Shown one piece after another: positions 45,757-56,547 of a DNA stretch of 64,000 nt. Below the pieces are notes generated by a model, which was not told where the DNA came from, did no database searches, and saw only the letters and a list, made by a program, of their open reading frames with translations. Source of the DNA: Cladocopium goreaui (Eukaryota > Sar > Dinophyceae > Suessiales > Symbiodiniaceae); assembly GCA_947184155.2 (NCBI GenBank), contig CAMXCT020000891.1, positions 162,501 through 226,500 of the forward strand, read 5' to 3'. Position 1 is the first letter of the stretch, and each line of letters starts with the position of its first letter. The position numbers were made by a program, and so were the translations under genes.

Positions 45757-48700
45757 GATCACGGCCAGCATGAACAAACCGGACGACCCGGCCTCCCGCT
45801 CCCTGCACGCCCACGGCGACGCGGTGCACGTGGGGATGAAGAGCCGGGCCTACTTCGGGGACAGCTGCGCGGATGGCAACTTCCAACAGGCGGAGTACAT
45901 GAAGGCCATGGGGCCATGGGGCTATGGGGCTATGGTTGGGCAAATTGCCTTGGTTGAAAAATGAAAATTCTGAAACAACTGAGGGAAATTCATCAGAAAC
46001 ACAGCGCCGAGTTGATCGGCTTGATGTATGGGATTTGTTGATGGGATTTTTGATGTGGTTATAAACAAATACACATCCCATAAACATAGTATTTTTTTTA
46101 TAAAATCCCATGATACAAATCCGTTGTTGGTTATCATGGGAATATCGTGGGAATGCCACATATCACCCACTTCTGGGCGCAGTTGGGAATATGGCCCCTG
46201 GAGCTGCGGCTATCCACTGAAAACTGAGTCACTGAATTGGTTTTTTGTAGAGAAAATCTGAATTACCATGAAAATGACTCAGTAAACATATTTTTTCAAA
46301 ATTAGAGAGTCAATAAAACATTAGGAAACATTGGTTTCATTGACTCAGTAACTAAAACATAATAAAACTATAGGAAACCAATATGGTTTTTACCATCAAA
46401 ATTAGAGCTTTCATGTAAACAATTCCATGAAATTGTCCATTAAACCAATCCAATGAATGGGGGACAGGACAATGGTTTTGAAGTTTGAGGCCATTTATCG
46501 AGAAAAACATGAATTTTACCTGCAAAATTGGTTATTTTTTACCATTAGGATCCATGAGGAGCATTGGAATTTGCCATCCGATTAAATCAAGCATTAGTGG
46601 ATACTGCTTTGTCCCAAAATCTAGGATTGACCAAGTCACAGAAAGTGCTGGTGAAATTGGTGAACTTTTGGCCAACAAAAAAAAATGGTACGATTCATTT
46701 CGAAATGGATTAGATGATTAGCCATGAATGAAACTCACCATTTCTTGTGGACAAATCACCTGATGGTTACCCCCCCTTCACCGAGGTTTTTCAGAAAGTC
46801 GGTGGTAGACCCCCCTGGTTTCTGCAACCGAGTCATTTTGGGCATCCCAGGAACCGGCGAGGTCATGAAACAAAAAACATGTGGAGCAAGTGGCATTTAA
46901 CATCACTTAACCAATTTTTCTATCATCCACTTTTTTTTACCCTCTGGTTATGACTAACATAGCCATGGAAAATCACCATGCTATTAAGAACGGTAAACCA
47001 TCTATTTCTATGGACCATGGCTTCCATGGCTATGTTAAATAACCAGATTGTATTTTTCTTGACCTCTTTTGTCCACCTCCTTTTCGTTGTACAGTCAATG
47101 GCACTGCATTTCTTCTCCAAGATTTAAGGATCACTCCCGTGAGAGACAGAATCTTACAGATGGTGGTTTCCTAAAATAGGGTACCCAAATTCTCATCCTA
47201 AACCTTTAATGGGATCCATGAAAGAAACCAACCATTTTGATCCATTTTGCCATTTTCCTATGACCAGATGACCTTTTCGGCCGGCCCCATCCGGCCCCAT
47301 CCGTCCCCCATCCGTCCCGATCCGTTGCTAGGTGAATTGGATGGGTAAACGCTTGAGCTACACCGTGGACCTTTCCCAGGCGACTGGGATGTTCACCATT
47401 GACATGTCTACGGTTAATGGAAATATTTAACAGGCTGGAATCATGGAGATGTCATATAGTAAACCCATGGTAAATCACCATGCTATTAATGGGTAAATCC
47501 ACTATTTGAATGGCCATTTTCAAGTTCGCAAACTGTTGGTGGTGACTGGAACATAAATGGATTATGACTTTCCAGAAACAGTTGGGAATGGAATAATCAT
47601 CCCAACTGACGATTCGTCATTTTTTTCCGAGGGGTAAATCAGATTATGATTGTATATCTATGACCTATACAGCACAAAAAATAGGGTCCTATCTGAAAAT
47701 AGGCCCCAGGTATACCCCCATGGTCATTTTATGGGATAAATGATAGCCAACAATCAAGTTCGTAGCCTATTTCAGACAAGCCCAAACAAAAAACGCTTGA
47801 CAGGGATCTGATGATGGAAGGCCCCAAAAAAGCGATCACAAGGAATAGAGGTTGAGGTTTTCGCCAATGTTTTTTGTCCAATTCATGGGCTTGGATGGAT
47901 CTGGGTAAATTTCATCACGACCTCACTGTTCTCCCGAACCCTGGAATCATGGTTAGTAATGTTGGCTGCCTAATAGTAATTACCCCCCCCATTTTTTTGG
48001 GGGGGGGTCAACCTTCCTATAGTAATTTTTGGGAATCTATAGCTGGGATCATGATATGTATCTGATAGATTCTCGAGTGGCGAAGAGATTGGCGAAGAGT
48101 TGGCAAGGCGGAAGTGGACATGGAAGTGGGGGCAGAGGTGGTGGAGGCGAAGGAGGAGGACGAGGAGGAGGAGAAGAAGGAGAAGAAGGAGAAGGAGAAG
48201 GAGAAGGAGAAGGAGGACAACAAAATTGGAGTTGCGGAAAAAAGTTTCCACTATTGCCATGCCTGGTGCAGGTTTGTTATTGCTAATCTGGGGCTTGCAA
48301 AGGGGGTACCCTTTGTGGACCTGTTTTCTTCAATTTTTATATAAGAATTTAATAAGGAAATCACCTGTTTTGGAGTGGGATCAGATTTCTGGAATCTAGG
48401 CTTTTGCTAATCAAAAGTGAAGGCTTCTTTGAAAAGGATTTGCTTTACTTAACTCTTTTGGCAATACTAAAAGTGAATGGAGCTAATTGACTTTTAGTAT
48501 TGGAGAAAAAATTGGAGTTGGGAAAAAAGTTTCCACTATTGCCATGTTGGGTCCACTATTGGCCATGCCCTCTGGACAAGGTCTGAACATGACTCTTTTG
48601 GCAATACTAAAAGTAAATGGAGCTAATTGACTTTTAGTATTGGAGAAAAATTGGAGTTGCGGAAAAATGTTTCTACCATTGACAAGATATCACTATTGGT

Positions 48701-51700
48701 CAGACAACATTAAGGGGAATCATCCCCAAATGGCCGAACTATTCAGGTTAGTGAAATATTATAATTTACCCAGATGGATCATCGGATTGTCTACCGGGTA
48801 TCTAAGATTGGCCACCATCGAGGGAGTGATGACATGGCAGCGGAAACCAACCACTTGCAGCTGATTTTTACAGGTGAGTGATGACATGGCAGCGGAAACC
48901 AACCACTTGCGGCTGATTTTTACAGGTAGCTACGGGCAATAGGGTTTTCCCATTGCCATGCTTGAGCCAGCGGGTGGGAAACCGTACCAGCGTTTTGCCT
49001 TTTTTTTTTTCTGTGATGTTGTCCAGCTTTTTTTTTGGGAGGGATTTGGCGGGGGGGGATTATGTGAGGGGTGGGAGGGGGGCGTAATAATGTTTTGTCG
49101 ATTGGGTTGTAATTCTTTTCAGACGCTCTTGATGGTATGCTCTTAACTTATTCTTAGCACTTCCCACACGCTCTGGATGCTATGCTCTCAACTTTTTCAT
49201 GTAAGTTCCAGCACGCTCTTGATGCGATGCTCTTAACATTATCTTAAATCTTCCCAAACTCACTCTGGATCCTACAATCCATCCTACACTCTTAATATTA
49301 TCTTGCACTCTCCACACATCTCCACACGCTCTTGATGCTACACTCTTAACATTATCTTAGAATTTTCCAAACGCTGTGGATGCTACGCTCTGAATATGAT
49401 CTTTGCACTTTCCCACACGCTCTTGATGCTATGCTCTCAACATTATCTTAGCACTTTCCACACGCTCTTGATGCTACGCTCTAAACTTTTACATGTAAAT
49501 TCCAGCACGTTTTGATGCTACGCTCTTGACATTACCCTTGCCCTTTCCACACGCTCTTGAAGTTACTCTCTTGCCATTATCTTAGCACTTTCCACAGACT
49601 CCAAACTTTTACATGTAAATTCCAGCACGTTTTGATGCTACGCACTTGACACTACCTTTGCGCTTTCCACACGCTCTTGGTGCTACGCTCTCAACATTAT
49701 CTAATAAGCACTTTCCACACGCTCTTGATGCAGTTCCAACCCGAACTTCCGAAACGCTCTTGATGCTACATCTTTCCATAGGTCACAACAGCTCCCCCAA
49801 AAAAGTCCGGAAAATCGTCACGCCCCCATCACCTGGCCCACAGTTTTTCCAAGGTCCAATGTCCATGCATTGTTGCATTTGCAACCATATTTTCAATCTG
49901 CTAAAATTTGACTCAATCAGAAAGGCCAGCCTTTATTGACCAGCAGTTGACATTAATTATATCATTATATAGCTCATTATAGCTCATTTTTAACCGTTGC
50001 TCTGTGGCATCTACCCGGCTAATCAAACATGGCTGGGCAATTCCCGATCTTTTCCTCAGAGGTGAACTGCGGATGCAATGCGGCGCTTTACCTTGTCTCG
50101 ATGGGATATTCTGAAAAGGCCCGGAAAAAAACCGAGGGGAAGTTGGGTGCAACGGCGGGATTGCAGTCGATGGTTTTGCTTGCCACTTTGGTTGTGAACA
50201 TATTAACAATTACACACATGTAGATAAGTAAATAATGGCAAATAGATAGATAGGTAGGTCAGTGCGAACCATTTGATGTTGGGAAAAAACAATATTTGAC
50301 CCAGACCTAAATCGGTAGTCAAACACGGTAGTCCCCTTCAGAGGCTCAAAGGGTTGACATGTTTTTTTTCCAGTTTTTGTTGCTGGTGTCTTTGTTGCTC
50401 TCATGGCTTGAACGATCAAAAATTGTGCTGCGACGTCATGTGAGGTAGTATCGGGTGATGTCTGTGGATGCGTATGTATGTAAATGATCAAATGCACAGT
50501 GTATGTCAATCTGCATGAAACCATATGAATGTGCATGAATGTGTATGACTATGACTATGATGATGTATATCATATGAATGTAATTATATATATATTATAT
50601 AATCTAGATGCAAATCCACTAAAGTTGCCCACCAGTGACACTGCAACATAGTTCTACATTTTAGTCTTGCTGGTTGAACCGAACTATTAATCAAACGTGA
50701 CAATGGAACATTGTGTTTTAATGGAGACATCATCTGTAACTGGGGAATTTCCCATTGCTATTTTTGACTACCGGAGGGTATTCTTGCTAGTTTAGTTCCC
50801 AATGCGTCTCTGGTCATATTTTCATATTTCTGCTTCGCCACTTTGATTGGCGACATTTGGTAGGTTCTTGTCTTACTTCTCACAGGGTACATCCTTGTTT
50901 CAAAACCAATTGCATATCATCCAGGCTTGCTGGATCTTGCTGGTATTTCGTTGGGTTGAAAACTCATTCATTTTTGTGATATTCCATTCTGACTTGGGGT
51001 TACTTAACATACATGACAGCTATGACAAGCCGTTAACCTCACAAAGTTGGGATGATCTCATCGGAAGAGCATCATCAAATTCTCCCAAAGATGGCTAATC
51101 TGAGATGGGGTAGCTATTACTCAGATTGGCGAAGTATTATGACTTATCCAGAACATTCCAGAACTATGGAAAGAGAACTCCGATTCTCTTATACTTCATT
51201 ACTTTTCAACAATGTTTGGAGGCTGTAGATGAGTCATGGTAATTTTTCAAGCAACCTGATACCAGAGGTCAACTTTTCCAAGGTCTTGCCGTCTTGAGGC
51301 TTGCAGCTTTTCGTACGGACAATGTGCAGCGACATCAACACGAAACCAACATACACGATGTTTAGAAAGCCTCCTGTTGGTGGCCCCGGAAAGGAATTTT
51401 TGTTTGTTTCTGATTTGTTTTTGTTTTGTGAATGGGTAGAGTCGGTATAGTTCAGCCAGATCTAAATAAATACAATCGGATATTGATAGCTAAACACTTT
51501 GCATATCTTTGCATGTTTTCCTTTGGTAGCAATGGAGGTGCGTTTGCTGGCATCGGGGGAACCCGTCGCATCTCTTCCTGATGATGATTTCGAAGGAAAA
51601 ACTTCCAGGGCTGTGAAGCAAAAGTTGGCAGCGCAAGTTGGTGTCAGCCGATTCAGACAGCGACTTTTCTGGGAAGATGGCTCTGAGATTCTGAATGATC

Positions 51701-54700
51701 ATGTTTTTGCTGCAGGGTTTGTGATGCTGCAGCTGGTGAGACTCGAATACTGGCCAGCAGATGGTGAAGAGGACCGAAAGATGATGCGGGCCTCCAATGC
51801 TGGTGATTCAGCGGCACTTGAGGAGTTGCTTCAACAACCTCGGGACCCGAATGTTACAGATGACAGTGGCGACATGCCATTGCACCATGCCGCTCGTGGG
51901 GGACATCTTGAGCCCATTCGGCTGTTGCTTGAGGCAGGCGCTGACATCAATTCAAAAGGGCAAGTGGGGAAGATGCCTATCCATGTTGCGGCTTCTCAGG
52001 GTCATGCTGATGCGGTGCGCTTGCTAGTGGATCGTAGTGCACAGAAAGATCAACCTGACAACAATGGCGCAACACCCGCACTCTACGCGGTTTCACGGGG
52101 ACATCTGGAAATTCTCCAGTTTCTGGCGGAAGTTGGGGCAGACATAGATCATGCCATGGATCAGGGGGCCACCGCCTTGTGGTTAGCGGCAGGTCGTGGA
52201 CATCTGGAAATTGTTCGCTGGTTAGTGGAAGCTGGTGCCAACAAGGATCACCCTTTGACGGATACTGCAGCAACCCCATTGCACAGTGCAGCACTAAATG
52301 GCCATCTCGACATTGTGCGCTTGCTGGTTGACGCTGGTGCCAACAAGGATGACCCAACGGATACTGGAATAACTCCATTGCACAGTGCAGCTCAGAAGGG
52401 CAATCTTGACATTGTGCGCTTGCTGGTTGACGCTGGTGCCAACAAGGATCACCCTTTGACGGATACTGCAGCAACCCCGTTGCACAGTGCAGCACTAAAT
52501 GGCCATCTCGACATTGTGCGCTTGCTGGTTGACGCTGGTGCCAACAAGGATCACCCGACGGATGAGGGAATAACCCCATTGCACGGTGCAGCACACAATG
52601 GCCATCTCGACATTGTGCGCTTGCTGGTTGAAGCTGGTGCTAACAAGGATCAGCAAGCTGATGATGGTGCGACCCCATTGCACATGGCAGCTGAGGAGGG
52701 CCATCTTGAGGTTGTCCGCCTTCTAGTTAAGTCTGGTGCAGGCTGTGATGCGAACACTTCTCATGGAGAAACTGCTGGGGATTTAGCATTAAGGTTCGGT
52801 CATGAGGACGTTTACCGCTTCCTAACTGAGTTTGGTGCAACACCACCTCCAGGCAAAGTCCGGAGGGTCGGTGAACGTTGACAGCATTGAGAAAGCAAAG
52901 AGCTGCAGCATTCCGACGACAGTTTCATGCCGCCTTGCCAGTCTTTGCAAACATTGAGCTCATCGTTTTAGGTGGTCAAAACTCCTCCTTCTGGATGGTA
53001 AACGGTAAACCTAGCATTTTCGTTGGTTAGTGGAAAATGGAGATATTTGGTATCTAAATGTATTTAACCTAATTTGGTATTTAAATGTATTTAACCCAAA
53101 TTTCGGGACTTTACCCATCAAAACCAGGCATTGAACAGTCAACAACGGTTATTTAAACAATGAGCAATGAAAAGCATGAAACCTTGGCGACATGGTTTCT
53201 GGGTGTCTTAGGAGTCACCTATTCAAGGACACACCCATAAGAGTTTATCCAAAAATGGTCGGCATAATCCAAACTTGCATTTTTAATTGAAACAATGATG
53301 ATAAGGAGTTAGTGGCTTTCTGTTTACAGGCTCAATCGGACACTACGACACAAGATGCCTCCGTTGGGCCAATGCAGTTCCCCGAAATCGGACTACCCAT
53401 ACAGTTTCACCATATTAGAGCTATGGTATGTGGGTTGGATTCCGATTCTCGTTCTTCCAGTTTGATGTTTCCCAACATGTTTTATTGGGTTTACCCTCAT
53501 GAAACATGGCAATGTGGCAATGGATAGATATTCCCATGGATTCTCCAGCTTTCCATGGTGGATTTTCCCGTAGGTCGGTGGCTGCAGCGATTATTACTGC
53601 GATGCCATGAGTGTTTGCGACGTCCAGTGTGAACCGAAGAACCGAAGCGGAGAAGGGATGGGACTTTGATGATTTTGATGCTGGGTGACCATTTGGAATA
53701 TCATCCCTGATAGAAACTATTATAAATGGATGCAATATAGTATATATTATAAATGGATGCAATAATGATAGTAACTGCTGATAAATGGGAATATAGTCGG
53801 AATATAATGGGAATATAATTTATGATAATAATGAATAGTATAATGGGACAAATATAGTAATTATAATGGGAATATAATGATAGTAACTACTGATAGCAAC
53901 TGGTTAGTAACTTAGTATATAATTGGAATATACTATCTTTTGGGTTCGAGAATGTTTAAGATAATAATTGGTTGGTAATATATCAGTGGAATATCATCCC
54001 TTATCATCCAAGTTAGTGGCCCTTCCCAGTGTTAAAACATGCGTATGTTCAAAGAATTGCTAGACTAGACGTTATCACCATAAAAAAGGGATGTATAAAC
54101 CATTTTTATCCATTTTTAACTTTAGAGTTTTTTCAAGTTTAAACCGAAACTCATGTCTTAAATGGTTTAACAGGGTTTAACTGTTTCAAAAATTATGATC
54201 ATTTTGAACTCCCACAGTTTTTTCACCATCCGTTTGTTGCATCGTAGCCGCTACGCTGTTCCTTCGCCCCGGGTTGAACGTACTACGGTGAACCTACGGT
54301 CCACACCATGTGTCTTGGTCCAATGGGGATATCCCATAGCTGGATGGTTTTTTGATGAAAATTCCTGTTTACCCTCTGGTAATTTAACATAGCTATTGAA
54401 AATGGCCATTTATAGTGGATTTACCCATTAAAAATGGTGATTTTCCATGGTTATGTTAGTTTACCGGAGGGTATCCCAATTCCAGGAAATCTCCATATAA
54501 TTAATATATGTTTGAGTGTTTGAACTCCAATCTAAACCACTCTTGATCGGCATTTTGTGTATATGTATGTGTATCGGTATATGTATTTGTACACAAGAGT
54601 ATATCTATATAAATAGACATATATTGAGAATACGCAAACCGCAAACTCCTAAACCACTCTTGATCCTTATATGGCATTTTCGGTATGTGTATCGGTATAT

Positions 54701-56367
54701 GTATTTGTACACAAAAGTATAAACATATATTGAGAGTATGCAAACTACAGGAAAAACAATTTCTAACACTTACGTGACAAATATGTGCATATTATACATA
54801 TATATATATGGATGAGTATACCCTAATGGAAGATATTGAGAGTGTGTAAGCGTCAATATGAACAACTTTTAACCATTATATTGAAAACAACTTGGTGTAT
54901 ATGTATAGGTATGCCCCCATAGAAAGGTCTCCGGAGTATGTACACTCCAATATCAACCACTCTTAACCCTACCTTGTGCATATATATAGATATACATAAT
55001 CATATAAATATGTATATATTATACATATATATATATATACATATGTATATATACATATGTATATGTATATATATAAAAAAAAAGGAATCCCCAAACCCTG
55101 TAGAATTTCCCAAGATGTTTGATCTTTGGAGCCCAAAGTTTCTTTTTTCAGACTCCGAGGTGCAGAAATTGACCTCATGGAAGCGAATGTGCCACGGGGA
55201 CGGGTGAGATTCGAAGCAACGATTGAATGGTACTGAGACCAGCAAAGATGGGATCCCTCAACATCAACATGTTGATATTTTTCACATATATATATACATG
55301 GCTATGTTATATTTTTTGTATTTATGTGCGCACAAAACATATATGTACATATCTTTGTATTTATGTGCACGACATATTTATTTTTTCACCAGGATAGGAT
55401 GGCAACGGGAAGATGTGATTTAAGCAACACTGGGGATACACAAAGTGAAAGTCACCAAGGGTTTCTATGGCCAAAATTCCTAGTTATCACCTGTATAGGC
55501 TGGGAAGTGTTTTGAGATTTACACTAAACCCATGGTTTACCGTGGTTTACCTTCAACAATCTATATAAAGTTTTCCAATTTGAGGGTGGGTCAAAACCTA
55601 TGAAGATCCACAACTACCAGCGACATAGATTGAAGTGAACACCAGGGCACCGTTCGCTCTTGGGATATCATTTTATTTGAACCCCAATATCACGACAGTC
55701 ACGTTACATCTGCATAGTAACTACAGGATGATAATTACAGGATGATGTTCGCCTTTTTGAGTGACAATTGTCCAAGAAACGCAAGAAACCATATGTATAT
55801 ATATATATATTATATATATACACATGTCACATATACATATAGACAGGTATATAATATATACGTATGAAGGGACTATGTACCCATGCTAAAACAAACACCA
55901 ATTTCTTGACTGCCTGCTGTCATTCCTATTTTTGTTTTGCTACGCAAACATCTGAGATGTTCAAACCCATCTATCATACTATCTACCCATCTCTCTAATA
56001 GGAAAACAATATACAATCAAACAAATCAATCAACCACTATATATATATATGTATATGATTATATATTAGTATACATACATACATCCATACATACCTACCT
56101 ACCTACCTACCTAGTACGTACATACCTACATACCGACCTACAATATTTATACACTCTATATCTGTACCCTCTGGTAATTTGTTACGTAGCTATTGGATAG
56201 CTGGCCCAGTCGAAATCGTGGATTTTTCATGATTTACCCATTAATAGCATGGTGATTTTCCATAGCTATGTTAGTTTACCAGAGGGTATATACATTATAT
56301 CTATCCGCCCCAGAACCGCGCCTGGCACACTACGCTGCACGATGGCATCAAACCATGGGATCCAAAG
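45757..56367 (+). CDS. GH7 (cellobiohydrolase-type) cellulase, six tiny exons, partial
   Basis: Six exons join in phase: 45757-45904 (ADGNFQQAEYMK), 47332-47379 (VNWMGKRLSYTVDLSQ), 50062-50112 (VNCGCNAALYLVSMGYS), 53574-53628 (VGGCSDYYCDAMSVCDVQ), 55160-55188 (completing Cys, then AEIDLMEAN) and 56314-56367 (NRAWHTTLHDGIKPWDPK). The joined motifs match glycoside hydrolase family 7, whose catalytic signature is ExDxxE; here EIDLME keeps the nucleophile, the assisting Asp and the acid/base Glu. NAALYLVSM, SDYYCDA and AWHTTLH are the dinoflagellate flavour of the family as I remember it. The introns after 45904 and 47379 start with GC, and the one after 50112 probably with GA. Exons upstream of 45757 (signal peptide, N-terminus) and downstream of 56367 were not found; a copia-like element follows. 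GH7 enzymes cut crystalline cellulose; in dinoflagellates they may act on the thecal wall at division. Confidence 0.78.
46938..47052. mobile_element. MITE family A, copy 5
   Basis: TACCCTCTGGTTATGACTAA opens it and CTATGTTAAATAACCAGATT closes it, both ends flanked by TA. It lies in the GH7 intron before exon 47332-47379. Confidence 0.7.
47455..47638. mobile_element. Partial family A copy followed by partial family B copy
   Basis: 47455-47540 repeats the inner part of family A (AAATCACCATGCTATTAATG, GGCCATTTTCAAGTTCGCAA). 47538-47638 repeats family B (TTGGTGGTGACTGGAACATA ... CATCCCAACTGACG ... GAGGGGTA). The same CAAGTTCGCAAACTGTT junction occurs at 43910-43925, so it is a recurring composite. 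Confidence 0.5.
48110..48240. repeat. GGA/GAA polypurine tract
   Basis: About 130 bases are nearly all purines on the plus strand (GGAGGC, GAGGAG, GAAGGA repeats). The Glu, Arg and Gly-rich plus frames and the Ser/Leu minus frames are artefacts. Such mirror-like tracts can form triplex or G-rich structures. Confidence 0.85.
48452..48680. repeat. Direct repeat with inner hairpin
   Basis: Two copies of about 90 bp (48452-48545 and 48592-48680), each with CAATACTAAAAGT and ACTTTTAGTATTG as a stem around GAATGGAGCTAATTG. A third partial copy of the ATTGGAGTTGCGGAAAAA tail is at 48225-48260. Confidence 0.7.
48824..48927. repeat. 52-bp tandem duplication
   Basis: Two units of GAGTGATGACATGGCAGCGG ... 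GATTTTTACAGGT. Each unit ends in TTTTTACAG followed, for unit 1, by GTGAGT, so a splice-like junction is duplicated. Confidence 0.8.
49123..49770. repeat. Degenerate minisatellite, about 45-60 bp unit
   Basis: Roughly a dozen units resemble CACGCTCTTGATGCTACGCT followed by CTCAACATTATCTTAGCACT and TTCCA, some carrying an extra TTTACATGTAAATTCCAG variant. It lies in the GH7 intron between 47379 and 50062. Confidence 0.85.
50062..50112 (+). CDS. GH7 exon with NAALYLVSM motif
   Basis: CTCAGAG|GTGAAC begins the exon, which encodes VNCGCNAALYLVSMGYS. Ending at TCT|GAAAAG, a GA 5' site, keeps phase 0 and gives a spacing to the next block close to the family. An alternative end was not excluded. 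Confidence 0.65.
51532..52881 (+). CDS. Ubiquitin-like + ankyrin-repeat protein, intronless
   Basis: A 449-residue intact frame. Residues 1-75 form a ubiquitin-like head (REVK-type helix as SRAVKQKLAAQVGVSRFRQR, then LFWEDGSEIL). Residues about 85-120 link to about 10 ankyrin repeats (TPLHSAALNGHLDIVRLLVD), and the protein ends GKVRRVGER. The Met at 51532 is chosen over 51499 because it aligns with MEVR of the paralogue at 38428 and follows a CTTTGGTAG acceptor-like site. Unlike the paralogue it has no intron, keeps its frame and has few repeats. It sits on the same strand inside the apparent GH7 intron 50113-53573, so it may be a nested retrocopy or a gene between unrelated GH7 fragments. 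Confidence 0.88.
   Translation: MEVRLLASGEPVASLPDDDFEGKTSRAVKQKLAAQVGVSRFRQRLFWEDGSEILNDHVFAAGFVMLQLVRLEYWPADGEEDRKMMRASNAGDSAALEELLQQPRDPNVTDDSGDMPLHHAARGGHLEPIRLLLEAGADINSKGQVGKMPIHVAASQGHADAVRLLVDRSAQKDQPDNNGATPALYAVSRGHLEILQFLAEVGADIDHAMDQGATALWLAAGRGHLEIVRWLVEAGANKDHPLTDTAATPLHSAALNGHLDIVRLLVDAGANKDDPTDTGITPLHSAAQKGNLDIVRLLVDAGANKDHPLTDTAATPLHSAALNGHLDIVRLLVDAGANKDHPTDEGITPLHGAAHNGHLDIVRLLVEAGANKDQQADDGATPLHMAAEEGHLEVVRLLVKSGAGCDANTSHGETAGDLALRFGHEDVYRFLTEFGATPPPGKVRRVGER
53574..53628 (+). CDS. GH7 exon with SDYYCDA motif
   Basis: CCCGTAG|GTCGGT begins and CAGT|GTGAAC ends this 55-nt exon, encoding VGGCSDYYCDAMSVCDVQ. Its Cys-rich content fits the disulphide-rich region just before the GH7 active site. 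Confidence 0.75.
54370..54473. mobile_element. MITE family A, copy 6
   Basis: TACCCTCTGGTAATTTAACA begins it and GTTAGTTTACCGGAGGGTA ends it. The centre ATTGAAAATGGCCATTTATA is shared with the copy at 37080. It lies in the GH7 intron between 53628 and 55160. Confidence 0.8.
54520..54740. repeat. Duplicated segment with GTATATGTATTTGTACACAA
   Basis: A unit of about 115-120 bp (AACCACTCTTGAT ... CATTTT ... GTGTATCGGTATATGTATTT ... ACATATATTGAGA) occurs twice, at about 54533-54640 and 54650-54745. A diverged third copy starts near 54830. Confidence 0.55.
55160..55188 (+). CDS. GH7 catalytic micro-exon (29 nt)
   Basis: CCGAG|GT GCA GAA ATT GAC CTC ATG GAA GCG AAT|GTGCCA holds the complete EIDLMEAN signature. 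Its first two bases complete the Cys codon begun by the last T of the exon ending at 53628. Confidence 0.8.
56085..56140. repeat. (TACC/TACA)n microsatellite
   Basis: CATACATACATCCATACATACCTACCTACC-type tetramers, within a GH7 intron. Confidence 0.85.
56165..56288. mobile_element. MITE family A, copy 7
   Basis: TACCCTCTGGTAATTTGTTA begins it and CTATGTTAGTTTACCAGAGG plus GTA ends it. It is preceded by G, so its left end reads GTACCC (a GT site), and its right end contains CCAG|AGGG (an AG site). Confidence 0.8.
56314..56367 (+). CDS. GH7 exon with AWHTTLH motif
   Basis: CCCCAG|AACCGC begins and CCAAAG|GTGGGC ends this 54-nt exon. EAN|NRAWHTTLH across the junction is the expected continuation of the catalytic block. 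A family-A MITE ends 25 bp upstream. Confidence 0.75.
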
Positions 56368-56547
56368 GTGGGCGTTTTCCCCGCGGGCCCCAGGGGTGCG
56401 GAAATGGTAGCTGTGTCAAAATGCTGGGTTTTTTTATAGGAAACATGATGAAAAACCTATAAAAATCCATGAAAAACCCATGATAAATCCATGATAAAGC
56501 CATGAAAAACCCATGATAAAGCCATGATAAAGCCATGATAAGCCTAT

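Noticed and set aside
48017..48344. Glu/Lys, Arg and Ser/Leu-rich frames at the polypurine tract
   Set aside because: Produced by GGA/GAA repeats; all frames are open with low-complexity products.
51350..51531. Relict dinoflagellate spliced leader upstream of the intronless ankyrin gene
   Set aside because: No stretch resembling CCATTTTGGCTCAAG was found by eye; the retrocopy idea rests only on intron loss.
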